Of a stretch of 64,000 nucleotides of DNA, positions 35,483-45,114 are shown piece after piece. Positions within the stretch are counted from its first letter, which is position 1, and every line of letters begins with the position of its first letter. The position numbers and the translations under genes are program-made. This DNA comes from Saprospiraceae bacterium. Lineage in GTDB: Bacteria > Bacteroidota > Bacteroidia > Chitinophagales > Saprospiraceae. The stretch lies in the NCBI GenBank assembly GCA_027488935.1, contig JAIYAP010000031.1, positions 62,001-126,000 on the forward strand. The letters run 5' to 3'. The notes beneath the pieces are model-generated. The model searched no databases. It saw nothing but the letters and a program-made list of their open reading frames with translations, and was not told the origin of the DNA.

Positions 35483-35532
35483 GGAAGGATCTAGCCAGGG
35501 GTATGGCGTTTCACCCTTGGCTAGATCCTTCC
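35483..35532. repeat. 20-bp inverted repeat with one mismatch
   Basis: The left arm at 35483-35502 starts GGAAGGATCTAGCC and the right arm at 35513-35532 ends GGCTAGATCCTTCC; one mismatch, loop of 10 nt. It directly abuts the palindrome at 35424-35480. Confidence 0.8.
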
Positions 35533-35537
35533 CCTTT

Positions 35538-35565
35538 ACCCGCCGAAGTTTTAACGTAGGCGGGT
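35538..35565. repeat. Small GC-rich hairpin related to the one at 13451
   Basis: ACCCGCC (35538-35544) pairs with GGCGGGT (35559-35565) around a 14-nt loop starting GAAG, the same stem length, loop length and loop start as at 13451-13478. From 35566 to 35781 I see only CTAACGGG (35608-35615) facing CCCGTTAG (35705-35712). Confidence 0.55.
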
Positions 35566-35781
35566 CTTTACGTACGCTCCCCGATTGATTTATAATAATT
35601 TGACATCCTAACGGGGAAAGTAAAAAGCCTCAGGATGACACCCACACGGGCGGGGCATAACCGCTTCACGCTGATCGAAAATCTCGACAAAATATAATCA
35701 CCATCCCGTTAGCCAAAGACATGCAGTTGCAAACGAAACCCTCCGTGATTGCGAAACAGCATAATGCTCGAAATCCATTTT

Positions 35782-37950
35782 TTAATACCGCGCTAAACAA
35801 ACCGGTGTAGACAAAGGCAACCCGCAGCGAGGGCAAATTGGCCCAAGCCCCTTGATTGAAAATACCGAATTTTGAATACGTTCAGCCAAATCAGTACAAG
35901 ATTTCACTGAACTAAGTTTTGATAAATTTCCTTTAAGGGCAGCGTTTTCTTTGTAAACATTATATTCCCCTACAGTTGTCAAAAGTTCAACATATTGTTC
36001 CTTCTGATATCTTACAATTGAATTGTCGATACCTTTCCCTAAATAGTAATTATTGTCAAATTTTCTTAAAACCTGCTCAATTTCAGAATCAGAGACTCCA
36101 GGATATTGAAACCTTAGCTCTTTAACCAAATTTCCAGTAGAGTTTACCTCAATTTTCAGATTATTAATCTTTTCTTTAATTTTTTCCCTTAACGCATCAT
36201 TCTCTTGCGCAATTTTCGCCTCCTCTTGTCTTTCAAGAAATGCTTGCCATTCCTGTTTTGCTCTTATTTCATCTTGTCTTTTAATTTCAGCCAGCCTAAT
36301 CTTCTCTTGTTCGAGTTGTTCCGCGTGCTCAATATTTTTTATGTTTTCCGCATATTCAGCCTCAGCCTTATCAACCGTTTTTTCCGCCGCCACCATACGC
36401 GCACGCAAATCCTTCAAGTCCTTATTCTCCTTTATTTTCGAGGATACGGACGCACGTTTATCCGATTCCGATCCCTCCAGGTTACTCCGAGCCATTTTGA
36501 TCCCACCTTTAAATACATCCTGGACAAATTGATCCAATTGAGGTTTTAAGGCCTTCAAATATAAAACATCTGCAATGACGCTAAGGACCGGATCTGCTAC
36601 CACAGCCGCTTTTATTTGATGAAACATATCAAAGACCAAGGCATTTGCAATTTTCTTGGTGGCAGAAAGCGCGACGGATTCGCTTGCGCTTAACTCTACA
36701 TCCAAGACTTCGTTTGCTTTTGCCAAATCATCCAATATCGTTTCCGCCTTTTTCGCACTCATCGCTCTATCCAGGCTGTTTTCTTTCGGCAGAAAATAAT
36801 CTTCGTGTTTAAAGGAAGACTCGATTGGACGTTCATCTGGCACTTTAATATTTTCCTCCGGCACAGCTTCAACGTTCGGAGTCTCTTCAGAAACCGGTGC
36901 TTTTTGCTCGATGGAAGGTCTGTTGTCCGGTGCCGAGCCATTTGCACCGTTGATGTCTGTTGGAACTTTATTAGCACCAACATTACCCGTCTCCGGGCTT
37001 TGGGGTGTTGGCCCACCCGCCCCGTTACCGCCTGAAGGCGGCTTTGGATTAGATGGCGGGGTAACATTTATATGGTCTGGATCAAGATTATCCAGGTAAA
37101 TACCATGGTCTAAGATGCCCGCCCAACTTGCCGGACTAGGCAAACTTGCTAATACCGCATTATATTGATTGGCTGCTTTTTCGCGCGCTTGATCATCCCC
37201 TGCTGGTTTCTTTTGGTTTACTTTTTCTTTTAAAGCGGCTACCTCTTTATAAATATTTTCTAGATCAGGAGCCTGCCCCACACTTTTGGCAACTTCTTTG
37301 GCAAATACTTTCTTTGCCTCCCTGTGTATTTTTTGATTTTGAGCAGTGACCTGTTTTATTTGTACCGCCAAATCAGTCACTTCGTTATTTTGGCGGGCCA
37401 CTTCATTGGCGCCAAAGAAGGTAAAAATGGTAAATATGGTGAAACAATAATAGGTACGAAAAATACCAGCCTGTAACTTCGAAAACCGTTTACCCAAACT
37501 GAGGCGATGCACCAATGGAAATACCAAAGTAAGTACCAGCGATGCGATTCCTAAAGGCAGCAGCCACATTCGGAGAAAGAACAGTTGTTCAAGTCTGGCT
37601 TTTATGGCAACGATTACACCGTGCATTTGATAAATGGTTGATTCCTGAAGATCAACATTATCCACCGCATTTAAATACAACTGCATAAAGGCATAAAAGC
37701 CGGTGGTAACGACGAAAGGACCTAACAAATACACACCGATTTCAGCTGCTCGCAAACGGAGAGCAAACGTTTTGTTATGTAAAACCCAGTTCGGTGTTTT
37801 AGAAAATAACAGCCCCATCTTTTTGGGCGAATAGGACAGATCCGATACCTTAAAATCCGTTTCAGGATCATGAAAATATTTGATATGGCTTACAAAGGCC
37901 GCACAAAACAAAAATGGTGCGATGGAAAGTAGAAACAGGGCGTAAATCAT
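35782..37950 (-). CDS. Multi-pass membrane protein with coiled coils and C-terminal zinc-ribbon-like motif
   Basis: 722 residues. Four hydrophobic segments lie in the first 190 residues (LFLLSIAPFLFCAAFV; LGPFVVTTGFYAFMQLYL; LPLGIASLVLTLVFPLV; YYCFTIFTIFTFFGA). Then come a coiled coil (about 190-270), a Pro/Gly/Asn-rich linker (about 290-370), a second long coiled coil (about 500-610, KTVDKAEAEYAENIKNIEHA) and a C-terminal tail with CPRCGLPLSTPVC, a likely half zinc site. I recognise no family. It lies 55 nt downstream of the EAD11 protein gene on the same strand, so it is probably the membrane partner or effector of that adaptor. Large membrane proteins with cytoplasmic coils are common as abortive-infection effectors, but no pore motif is evident. 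Confidence 0.82.
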   Translation of the reverse strand: MIYALFLLSIAPFLFCAAFVSHIKYFHDPETDFKVSDLSYSPKKMGLLFSKTPNWVLHNKTFALRLRAAEIGVYLLGPFVVTTGFYAFMQLYLNAVDNVDLQESTIYQMHGVIVAIKARLEQLFFLRMWLLPLGIASLVLTLVFPLVHRLSLGKRFSKLQAGIFRTYYCFTIFTIFTFFGANEVARQNNEVTDLAVQIKQVTAQNQKIHREAKKVFAKEVAKSVGQAPDLENIYKEVAALKEKVNQKKPAGDDQAREKAANQYNAVLASLPSPASWAGILDHGIYLDNLDPDHINVTPPSNPKPPSGGNGAGGPTPQSPETGNVGANKVPTDINGANGSAPDNRPSIEQKAPVSEETPNVEAVPEENIKVPDERPIESSFKHEDYFLPKENSLDRAMSAKKAETILDDLAKANEVLDVELSASESVALSATKKIANALVFDMFHQIKAAVVADPVLSVIADVLYLKALKPQLDQFVQDVFKGGIKMARSNLEGSESDKRASVSSKIKENKDLKDLRARMVAAEKTVDKAEAEYAENIKNIEHAEQLEQEKIRLAEIKRQDEIRAKQEWQAFLERQEEAKIAQENDALREKIKEKINNLKIEVNSTGNLVKELRFQYPGVSDSEIEQVLRKFDNNYYLGKGIDNSIVRYQKEQYVELLTTVGEYNVYKENAALKGNLSKLSSVKSCTDLAERIQNSVFSIKGLGPICPRCGLPLSTPVCLARY

Positions 37951-38005
37951 GGTTGTGGTATTTTATAAGTTGGAATTAGGCGATATAAACTGAAACCAGG
38001 ATACC

Positions 38006-38929
38006 TTAATGCGATACATCGGCATGGTCATCCTCAAAATCAGGAATTAGTACATCGGTGGGCAGTAAATGGGCAAAATCCGAAACGCTATACCCTTCTA
38101 TAAAATGATGACCATGTACATTAAAACCGTATTTATTGAATCCATCGGCATCAAACCCTTTGAGATCGTAACCATGTTGGTCATACCGATTGCCAAAGAT
38201 GGAAAGTCCGCTCAAACTTGAAAAGGCAGCACCCAGGAAGATGCCAGCCAGCCCGGCAACGCCTGCTGTTTTGATTTTTTCATAGCGCAATTTGTATTGT
38301 GCAATTTGCTGCTCCAATACCTTTATTTCACTTTCCTTATGCCGTCTTTCATTGATGAGACTTAGCAACGCACCCGGATTGGAAGAGAGCAAATGTGAAA
38401 ACAACTGCAGGGCGGATGCGCTAAATGCCGCTGTCGCCCCAACAGATTGCACCCAAAACTGGATCAATGCGGCCGCATCGGCCATTTTACCGTTGGTACG
38501 GTACAACTCCGCTGCCAAGCCTTTAAGTTGGTTGAATAAAGCGGGACTGGTGGTTTGTAGTTTGCAGAGCAGTTCATCGGTTTGCGCAAATGGTTTTTCG
38601 AGCAGGGCCATTTGGCTAAAAGAGCGTTCCAGCATCCTTTCAATTTCCATTTGTTTCTGCTTCAAGATGCCCGGACTGATGCGCAGCTCCATTTCCGTGA
38701 GCAGGGTAAGCAAGGCATAAGACAAGCGATTCCGATCCGTTTTGGGGTAATCCCGATCGACCTGATGCAGCCGTTCCCAGTTGCTATATTGCCCTTCCAG
38801 CAGAATTACCTGATCGCGTTCGCCCGATCCCTCAAACAATAATTTTGCCATGGAAAAAGCAGCGCGTAAATCATCGACTGCAATCAGCGCGCGTACTTGT
38901 TCGAATACTCCTTTATCCGCTTGTAACAT
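38006..38929 (-). CDS. EAD11-containing protein with membrane segment and pentapeptide-like G-Y/F-D/N tail
   Basis: 307 residues. The first 85 match effector-associated domain 11 (VRALIAVDDLRAAFSMAKLL, VILLEGQYSNWERLHQ, RLSYALLTLLTEME), like the stand-alone protein at 127-444. A helical region follows, with a coiled coil (about 195-220, KESEIKVLEQQIAQYK) and one hydrophobic segment (about 223-243, AGVAGLAGIFLGAAF). Residues 247-276 carry a five-residue repeat, D-x-x-G-Y/F (YDQHGYDLKGFDADGF). EAD11 should recruit this protein to a partner by homotypic contact. Genes beside it encode the membrane/coiled-coil protein and, 352 nt away, the HATPase. The domain call is good; the function is unknown. 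Confidence 0.82.
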   Translation of the reverse strand: MLQADKGVFEQVRALIAVDDLRAAFSMAKLLFEGSGERDQVILLEGQYSNWERLHQVDRDYPKTDRNRLSYALLTLLTEMELRISPGILKQKQMEIERMLERSFSQMALLEKPFAQTDELLCKLQTTSPALFNQLKGLAAELYRTNGKMADAAALIQFWVQSVGATAAFSASALQLFSHLLSSNPGALLSLINERRHKESEIKVLEQQIAQYKLRYEKIKTAGVAGLAGIFLGAAFSSLSGLSIFGNRYDQHGYDLKGFDADGFNKYGFNVHGHHFIEGYSVSDFAHLLPTDVLIPDFEDDHADVSH

Positions 38930-39007
38930 ACCTCTGATAATGTTAAAAAAATGAGTTGCTATCTCAATAAGATCGATTCAATATCCGCAAAGCCTGTAAA
39001 TGCAAAG

Positions 39008-39034
39008 CAAAAATATATATTTTTTATTTGTCAA
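39008..39034 (-). promoter_or_regulatory. Possible promoter of the EAD11/membrane-protein pair
   Basis: On the minus strand TTG (39032-39034), a 16-nt spacer and TATTTTTG (39008-39015) resemble the Bacteroidota consensus with a short spacer, about 80 nt before the start at 38929. Confidence 0.35.
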
Positions 39035-39166
39035 GTATGTTTTGGCTTTATTATTTTAACGAATGTGTATTATTAGGTTTGTAGGGTTTAATTGAACCTT
39101 CTTATACTGGAATTGGGTTTCGGCCCGCTTAGGCTACATGTCTGCGTCTACGGTGTGTAGGCAGCA

Positions 39167-39254
39167 ACATCGTCGCTTTTTGCATTAAATCCAAATCCCT
39201 TCAGGTGGGTCACTTTGCACCGTTACGGGTGGGTCAGTACGGGCCATTATATTC
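39167..39254 (+). repeat. Dispersed boundary repeat, copy 2
   Basis: Near-identical in order to 33484-33570: ACATCGTCGCTTTTTGC, GGTGGGTCACTTTGCACC, GGTGGGTCAGTACGGG, ending ATTC. It ends 28 nt before the stop of the HATPase gene. A second word shared with 13404 and 13549 (AACCTTCTTATACTGGAATT) lies at 39094-39116. Confidence 0.75.
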
Positions 39255-39281
39255 AAACGAAACCCCTTCTCGCCTAACTCT

Positions 39282-42200
39282 TCAAAAAGACTCCCAAAAT
39301 TCCATATCAATCTTTGGAATATTCATTCTAAACACCATACGATTATGTTTAAACCTTCTGACACTGTTTTCATTATTGATATATGCCATAAGATCTTCAT
39401 CAATTTCGTCTTTGCTGTTCTCAAGAATTGCATTTAAGTCTGAACCTAAAACTTTATACTTGTCATAAAGATGAGTTAAGCCAATATCCTGAAGGCTTAA
39501 ACGAAAGACGATATAGTCTTTATCTGGATTCTTTTGAATAAAATCATATTGGCTGGCCCGCAGGAAAAAAGGTATAGCATTATCAGCCTCAAGAGCTGAT
39601 TTTATAGTTGTTTTTACCTCTACACAATATGGATGGTCATTATGGTTAAATAGCACATCAAATGCAGGTTCGATCTTAGCGACATGTTGTACATTTTTCG
39701 GATCCAATTCTTTGTTTTGCAACCACAAGTAAACAAGCCGCTCACCCAAATAACCGATTAAGGCTACAGGTTTGGGCTTGGAGCGTTCTTTTTCAAGCTC
39801 TTGCTCTACTTCATCCCATATATCCAAAAGTTTTTCCAGTTGCTCTTTGCTAGCACGTTCCAGCAGTTTACCAATAACTTCAAATGCGTCTTTATCAGCT
39901 AATGCTCCGATAATTGATAAGTTTTCGGAAATGGCATTCCGAAGGTTTTCGTCCTCAACAACTATGATATTCTGAAGATTGCCATCTTTCAGCATTGGCA
40001 ATATTTTATCAGCATTTTGGGAAAGCATTTGAATGTCAGCTTGTGGCAGATCAATGATATGCTGATATAATTCTAGATTATTCCTGATTTTGTCTTTCTG
40101 ATCATCGGTTAACAAGCTATCCCCCTCTATACTAGCAGAAAGTTTTTTTGCCAATAATCGGACTAATTTATCTGGATCGCTCTTAAAAAGCACTTCCTGC
40201 TGATCGCTTAATACCTGATATATGTTCTCGTTGGGAAACTCTTGGTGTATATAAATATTATCAGAGTCACGGTCTGCTTTTACATTTTCGTGAGAATCAA
40301 TTGGAACGGAGACATTACCTGTTTCAAAGTAGCATAAAAAAGGAACTGGGTGATCTAGTAAGAAAATATTTAAATCAACTTTCTCTTCTGCTTTCCACAC
40401 TTTATAAACCTTCTCGTCCCATACTTTGGACTCATTGGCTGGAATATCAATGGACTTAATCAAACGAGCTTCTAGGATATTCTTTTTGAGTGAAAGGCCC
40501 TCTCTGAATTTATTTCCATACGAATCAGATGTATATAAAAACTCGTACTCTTCTCTCTCAATTATGTCAAGCCAAAGCTGTTCTTCCACACCGGCCAAAG
40601 AGGTAATATACCGGACCTTTGTCCAGTCTGGTGAATTGAATTGCAAGTGAATTTTATTTCCAATGGTATCTTTTTTTAATAAAGGGACTACTTCTGGCAA
40701 TCCATTATTAGCAGTCCAATAATAATCAAGAATTTTTCTAAAAGATATATCCCGACTACTTTTCAATTCAATAATATCAAAACGATTCTTTATCCAATTC
40801 ATTATTGCAACCAAACCTTCAACATTAGTTGAAAACGCATTTTCAAGATCCTTCTCATAAAATGACTCTTCGTTTCTAAATTTCCTCCTGATTTCAATTG
40901 TGGGATCAGATTCTCCACGAAGCCCAGCCTTAGTTAAAAAATGCTTTCTATTGCTGGCATCATCGCCCTTTTTCATCCATTCAAGTATCCAGGGATATAC
41001 TTTTTCTTGTTCAAGTAACAGGTCATATTCAGTTGTTGCATAAGCGGTGTGGATATTAAACCAACCCTCTGGAAAGGCGAAGGAGCTAAAAAAAGTCATT
41101 TCCCGATCATAAAACTCAAGAAGTGCGTCTTCTTTATTAACTTTATTCCATAAAACAGACCTAACAGTCCAGAGCGATGGGCTTTCCAATATATAATTGT
41201 AATAGACTAACAGAAAAGCCAACTGATAAGCATCAGGTTCTTTAATTTTGGGAGCTAATTTTTTTGGATCATATTTATCCACTTTAATCAATTTTGTAAA
41301 GCTACTACCCCCCATTTTAATCTTGACAGCATCAAGTTTTCTACTCATATCGCCAAATTCTGTAGGCAAAAGGCGTGCAAGACTAAAATTATATGACCTT
41401 TCTACAGCGTCAATCTTGACTTCAGTCGCATATTCAAAATCCGTGATACTAATCCCGTCTATATGTACTTTGCTTTTATATTTTGTTATCCATAGATCGT
41501 GACTTGCAATAATTTTTACGGTCTTAAACTCAAACGTACCATTGTATGTGGATGGCTCAATACCTGAACTAAGGTTTATTAATGTTAACTTATCTAAATA
41601 ACGATCCTTGATGATCGTATTTTCTCTGTTAAGTACAATATCAATAAAAGCGCGTTGTGCTCCGAATTCATTTAACAAGTCCAAAACAAAATCGTCATCT
41701 TTTATTTCGTTTTTAAGAGTACTATCACCTTCAAATATATGTAATAGTTCTTTAGGAATAAGGCAATAGCCTTCTTGTTGTTCCAAAAACTCAACCACTT
41801 TTTCATCTCTGGTATAATACTGGGTAATATTTTTATCATTTTTACTCAGTATATATTGGGTGGGAATATCACTCCTTTGCATAGTAAAAAACTTAAAAAA
41901 ACCCTCTCCTTGTTTCCCTATTTTAGGTAAAATCTCCAATATGTCACGATTAATTTTTATTTTACTTTCACGGAGCGATGATTTCAATGAGCTAAATCCC
42001 GAATGAGGCAATGGGGCAAATGTTACAGAACAGATCACAGGAGATAAATGGCTTTCTACTAATTTTAGGTCTGAGTTAGATATGATAAAATCACTAAGTC
42101 TGGCATATTGTTCGGGACTTAGCGAGACTAGCGCATCCTGAGCAAACACCTCCGCAATGGGAGCCAATGCGCCAGAAGGAAGAAGTACCCATGGATTACT

Positions 42201-44432
42201 GTCGCTTAATAATTGATTCGTTTTATTCGCTGATTGAATACCATTTAAATCAAGTAATTTGTTCTTATAATTGCTTACATCTGCCAATAGGAGCGCTTCC
42301 ACCTGCTGCCAAGTTTGTTGCAGGTAGGACCAGACCCCTTCCTTTTTAATAAAATATTGCTGCATTTCTGGGATAATTTCAGAAGCCCGTATATTAAGCA
42401 TATCCAAAACTCCGCTGGGCGCCCATTCGGCAGTCTGGTTTGACAATTGTCCAAGCGCTCTCTTTTCGCCTCTAGTATTGAGGAAAATAGACAACTTGCT
42501 GGCTATATGACTTTGAGCAACAGGGTTGCCATGATATACTCGGAATATTGCCCACTTTTCATCACGGGTAAGCGATTCGAGTGTCACTAAGTTTGCGGTA
42601 ATACGGTCCCACATCAAATTGGGCAGGGTAGCGATACTACGCCTGATAAGTTGATCAAGGCCATTCAAACGATCTAATTCAAATCCGCCTGCCAGCACTT
42701 GGCCCCTGGCCAAAAACAGACCGAGTGGTTGCATCTCAGGCAACACCAGTATCAATGATTCTTTTTCTGTAATCTCCTTTAGTGTGTATATCTCTCCATT
42801 GAAAAATCTCCAACATCGGATATTTTGCAATTGGGACGGCTCTTTTACTTCATTTTGTATCCCTTCCAGTAATTGTTGATAATACTCGTCGGATAAGCCT
42901 GCCATCCACGTTTTATATTTTTCATTCGCCGCAGCTGCTGCCAACAAACCCGTCAATGTGTAAGTCGACACATTTAACTGTCTTTCAATCTGGTCATATA
43001 AGTCAGATAAGGATTCGTCCAACCATTCCCATTCTGAAATACCCAAGTCTTCCGGTTGAATTGGGAACGCAATTTTTTTAATCCGCACATTTGTTGCCGA
43101 ATCCGCAAACCCGCTCTTAGTCGGCAGATTTTCCTTAAACGCTAGTAATAATTTGGCGTGGAAATGATCTCCAAAAAACGGGTCTTTGGGTTCATTGTGG
43201 ACGACGCATCTCAAAAACTGAATGAGTTCTTCCCTATAACCATCTTCCCGCAGTTTTTGGATGTATTCGACAATCTTGACGGATATATCCATCAAAATAT
43301 GCTTGTTATTATCATCAGTAATGTCAATCTCTTGCCTAGCGGCCCCTACATCATATGCCTTTGTATTTATCAAGTAATTCAAGCCATATGTGGCCTTAAC
43401 AATTGGAAAAAATTTGAAAAAATTGATCGCCTTATCCGGTAAACGCTCACCAACCTTTGGTATTGCCAATTGGAGGGCCACCGGCTTTTCCCCTCCGGTC
43501 AAATTGGCCAATTGAACTACATGCAAACCGGAACGCCTAATCTGTTCACCGTTTACATATACATATTTCAGGTGTTTTAGAAAATCCAGAGAGATGGAAA
43601 TCCCTTGCCTCAACGCCCCTCCCCAATTGTTGACCATTTTTTCCCCCTGGCCTTCGCCCAGAGGAATATACAGTAATGTACCTCGGCGGAAATCTGTCCA
43701 GGTAACTTTAGAACGGATTTTATTTAGAAACGCTACGAGGGACGCCATTTCCGTTTTTGAAAACAACTCTTTTTCACGACCATCATAAAGAGTAGCAACT
43801 TGGTCCAATTCCGCTGGATAATAGGTAAGTATAACTTTTGCTAGCAAGGGAAAGTACAAGTCTTCACAGTTTCCAATATATTCAAAGGGTTGATCTTTCC
43901 AAGCACATAATTGAGTTATATCCAATTCACGTTGCCAACTGAATAAAATCGGACCGATAAGATCATTAATCAAGGTTTTTCTGACAACCTCTTTTTTATC
44001 GCCCAAATATTCATTGGGAAGTATTAATGAATAAAGCAGTTTAGACCCCTGACCGTGCTCACCAATCTGGTTGGGATTATTGGCTTTTCGCCCTTTACCT
44101 TTGAACAGAAACTCGAATAATTGCCCTCCTTTTTTAGTTGAATCAGTGAGAAATGGGAGTCCGTTATTCAATACCAGTATGGCATGATCGTCAAAGAAAA
44201 AATGTAGTGATTCTGATTCAGCGTCCTCAGCATTTTGCATGAGTTCATAAAATATTTGCGTGCGGGCATCCGTAGCAAAATTGGGCAAGTCGGTAATATG
44301 CTGATCAAGATTTTCAACCTTACCAGCGTATTCTTTTAATAATAAGTCATCTTCACTGCCTAAAGGTGAAATCACACTTCTGCCGTTGGTCAGAATGCCT
44401 ATATATTGTTTCAGATCCCTAACTTTCATCAT
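39282..44432 (-). CDS. Giant HSP90-type (HATPase) protein with C-terminal NOV/DUF3883 nuclease-like domain
   Basis: 1716 residues. The N-terminal GHKL ATPase, sacsin-like, has the N-box ELMQNAEDA (Glu63, Asn67, Asp70), the G1 motif VLNNGLPF and a G2 loop GEHGQGSKLLYS near 124-134. A long middle region without known domains follows. The C-terminal domain (about 1555-1680) matches NOV/DUF3883: IGYLGERLVYLWL, AFDVLFN (Asp1592) and YCVEVKTT (Glu1605, Lys1607), the D...ExK pattern of PD-(D/E)XK nucleases. The start overlaps the ZorB-like stop by one nucleotide (TAATG), so it is translationally coupled to a ZorA/ZorB-like motor, and the three genes form one unit. GHKL proteins of this size occur in defence islands; this combination with a motor looks like a Zorya-type system with a different effector. 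Confidence 0.88.
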   Translation of the reverse strand: MMKVRDLKQYIGILTNGRSVISPLGSEDDLLLKEYAGKVENLDQHITDLPNFATDARTQIFYELMQNAEDAESESLHFFFDDHAILVLNNGLPFLTDSTKKGGQLFEFLFKGKGRKANNPNQIGEHGQGSKLLYSLILPNEYLGDKKEVVRKTLINDLIGPILFSWQRELDITQLCAWKDQPFEYIGNCEDLYFPLLAKVILTYYPAELDQVATLYDGREKELFSKTEMASLVAFLNKIRSKVTWTDFRRGTLLYIPLGEGQGEKMVNNWGGALRQGISISLDFLKHLKYVYVNGEQIRRSGLHVVQLANLTGGEKPVALQLAIPKVGERLPDKAINFFKFFPIVKATYGLNYLINTKAYDVGAARQEIDITDDNNKHILMDISVKIVEYIQKLREDGYREELIQFLRCVVHNEPKDPFFGDHFHAKLLLAFKENLPTKSGFADSATNVRIKKIAFPIQPEDLGISEWEWLDESLSDLYDQIERQLNVSTYTLTGLLAAAAANEKYKTWMAGLSDEYYQQLLEGIQNEVKEPSQLQNIRCWRFFNGEIYTLKEITEKESLILVLPEMQPLGLFLARGQVLAGGFELDRLNGLDQLIRRSIATLPNLMWDRITANLVTLESLTRDEKWAIFRVYHGNPVAQSHIASKLSIFLNTRGEKRALGQLSNQTAEWAPSGVLDMLNIRASEIIPEMQQYFIKKEGVWSYLQQTWQQVEALLLADVSNYKNKLLDLNGIQSANKTNQLLSDSNPWVLLPSGALAPIAEVFAQDALVSLSPEQYARLSDFIISNSDLKLVESHLSPVICSVTFAPLPHSGFSSLKSSLRESKIKINRDILEILPKIGKQGEGFFKFFTMQRSDIPTQYILSKNDKNITQYYTRDEKVVEFLEQQEGYCLIPKELLHIFEGDSTLKNEIKDDDFVLDLLNEFGAQRAFIDIVLNRENTIIKDRYLDKLTLINLSSGIEPSTYNGTFEFKTVKIIASHDLWITKYKSKVHIDGISITDFEYATEVKIDAVERSYNFSLARLLPTEFGDMSRKLDAVKIKMGGSSFTKLIKVDKYDPKKLAPKIKEPDAYQLAFLLVYYNYILESPSLWTVRSVLWNKVNKEDALLEFYDREMTFFSSFAFPEGWFNIHTAYATTEYDLLLEQEKVYPWILEWMKKGDDASNRKHFLTKAGLRGESDPTIEIRRKFRNEESFYEKDLENAFSTNVEGLVAIMNWIKNRFDIIELKSSRDISFRKILDYYWTANNGLPEVVPLLKKDTIGNKIHLQFNSPDWTKVRYITSLAGVEEQLWLDIIEREEYEFLYTSDSYGNKFREGLSLKKNILEARLIKSIDIPANESKVWDEKVYKVWKAEEKVDLNIFLLDHPVPFLCYFETGNVSVPIDSHENVKADRDSDNIYIHQEFPNENIYQVLSDQQEVLFKSDPDKLVRLLAKKLSASIEGDSLLTDDQKDKIRNNLELYQHIIDLPQADIQMLSQNADKILPMLKDGNLQNIIVVEDENLRNAISENLSIIGALADKDAFEVIGKLLERASKEQLEKLLDIWDEVEQELEKERSKPKPVALIGYLGERLVYLWLQNKELDPKNVQHVAKIEPAFDVLFNHNDHPYCVEVKTTIKSALEADNAIPFFLRASQYDFIQKNPDKDYIVFRLSLQDIGLTHLYDKYKVLGSDLNAILENSKDEIDEDLMAYINNENSVRRFKHNRMVFRMNIPKIDMEFWESF

Positions 44433-45103
44433 TATAATTTTTTATATTCCAAAATAACCCGAAATTCCACTCGACGCGATTTATCACGATCCTCTGGTAG
44501 GTGTGATTGGATAATATGATGGCTGGCACTGTCTAATAACCGAGATGAGGAATACCCACAGGCTATCGAATTTCTTTTTACAAATCCTTGAAATTTAACC
44601 GTGTAGGAACGCTTACTCAGGCCTTTTAAAATGTATTCCTGCACCTTTAATGCCCTACCGCTGGACAAATTCAAATTATCAAGATATTCTCCTTTAGAAT
44701 CGGTGTGTCCTTCAATTCTGATTTCACGGATGTCAAAACTGTCTTTTGAATTTTCCAAAAGGGCTAATACTTCCTGATAAAAAATGGGGATAAAAGTATC
44801 AAGCACATCTTGACAGTATGGAGTTGGTTCTTCCTCTCCCTCCATGAACAGAATTGTAGCACTATCTTGTGTAATCAAAAACCGAATGGTGGCATCATCA
44901 GAAACTTCGATCTCGGGGATGTGGTTGAACTTCTCTTTAAATACGCTTACCATTTCAGCATATTTCCCTTTTAGAGGATCCTTTTTTTCTTCTTTTGCAA
45001 AAAGAAATAACGATACAAGTATGAAAATGACCATAAATCCTGACATAAGATCTGTAAAACTGATCCAGTAGGGATTTTCTTCATCCGTTCTTTTGTTGAA
45101 CAT
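44432..45103 (-). CDS. ZorB/MotB-like stator protein (second motor)
   Basis: 223 residues. After a short charged tail the membrane helix (about 17-38) begins PYWISFTDLMSGFMVIF; Asp18 matches the proton-binding Asp of ZorB/MotB. The periplasmic C-terminal OmpA-like domain is canonical: IEGHTDSKGEYLDNLNLSS, GRALKVQEYI, and the closing RRVEFRVIL. It is more like classical ZorB than the product at 15255-15887. It starts 11 nt after the ZorA-like stop and its stop overlaps the HATPase start. The protein should anchor the motor to peptidoglycan. Confidence 0.92.
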   Translation of the reverse strand: MFNKRTDEENPYWISFTDLMSGFMVIFILVSLFLFAKEEKKDPLKGKYAEMVSVFKEKFNHIPEIEVSDDATIRFLITQDSATILFMEGEEEPTPYCQDVLDTFIPIFYQEVLALLENSKDSFDIREIRIEGHTDSKGEYLDNLNLSSGRALKVQEYILKGLSKRSYTVKFQGFVKRNSIACGYSSSRLLDSASHHIIQSHLPEDRDKSRRVEFRVILEYKKL

Positions 45104-45114
45104 GGCGATGGTTT

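Noticed and set aside
39205-39468. 87-residue plus-strand frame
   Set aside because: Starts in the boundary repeat and then runs antisense to the end of the HATPase gene.
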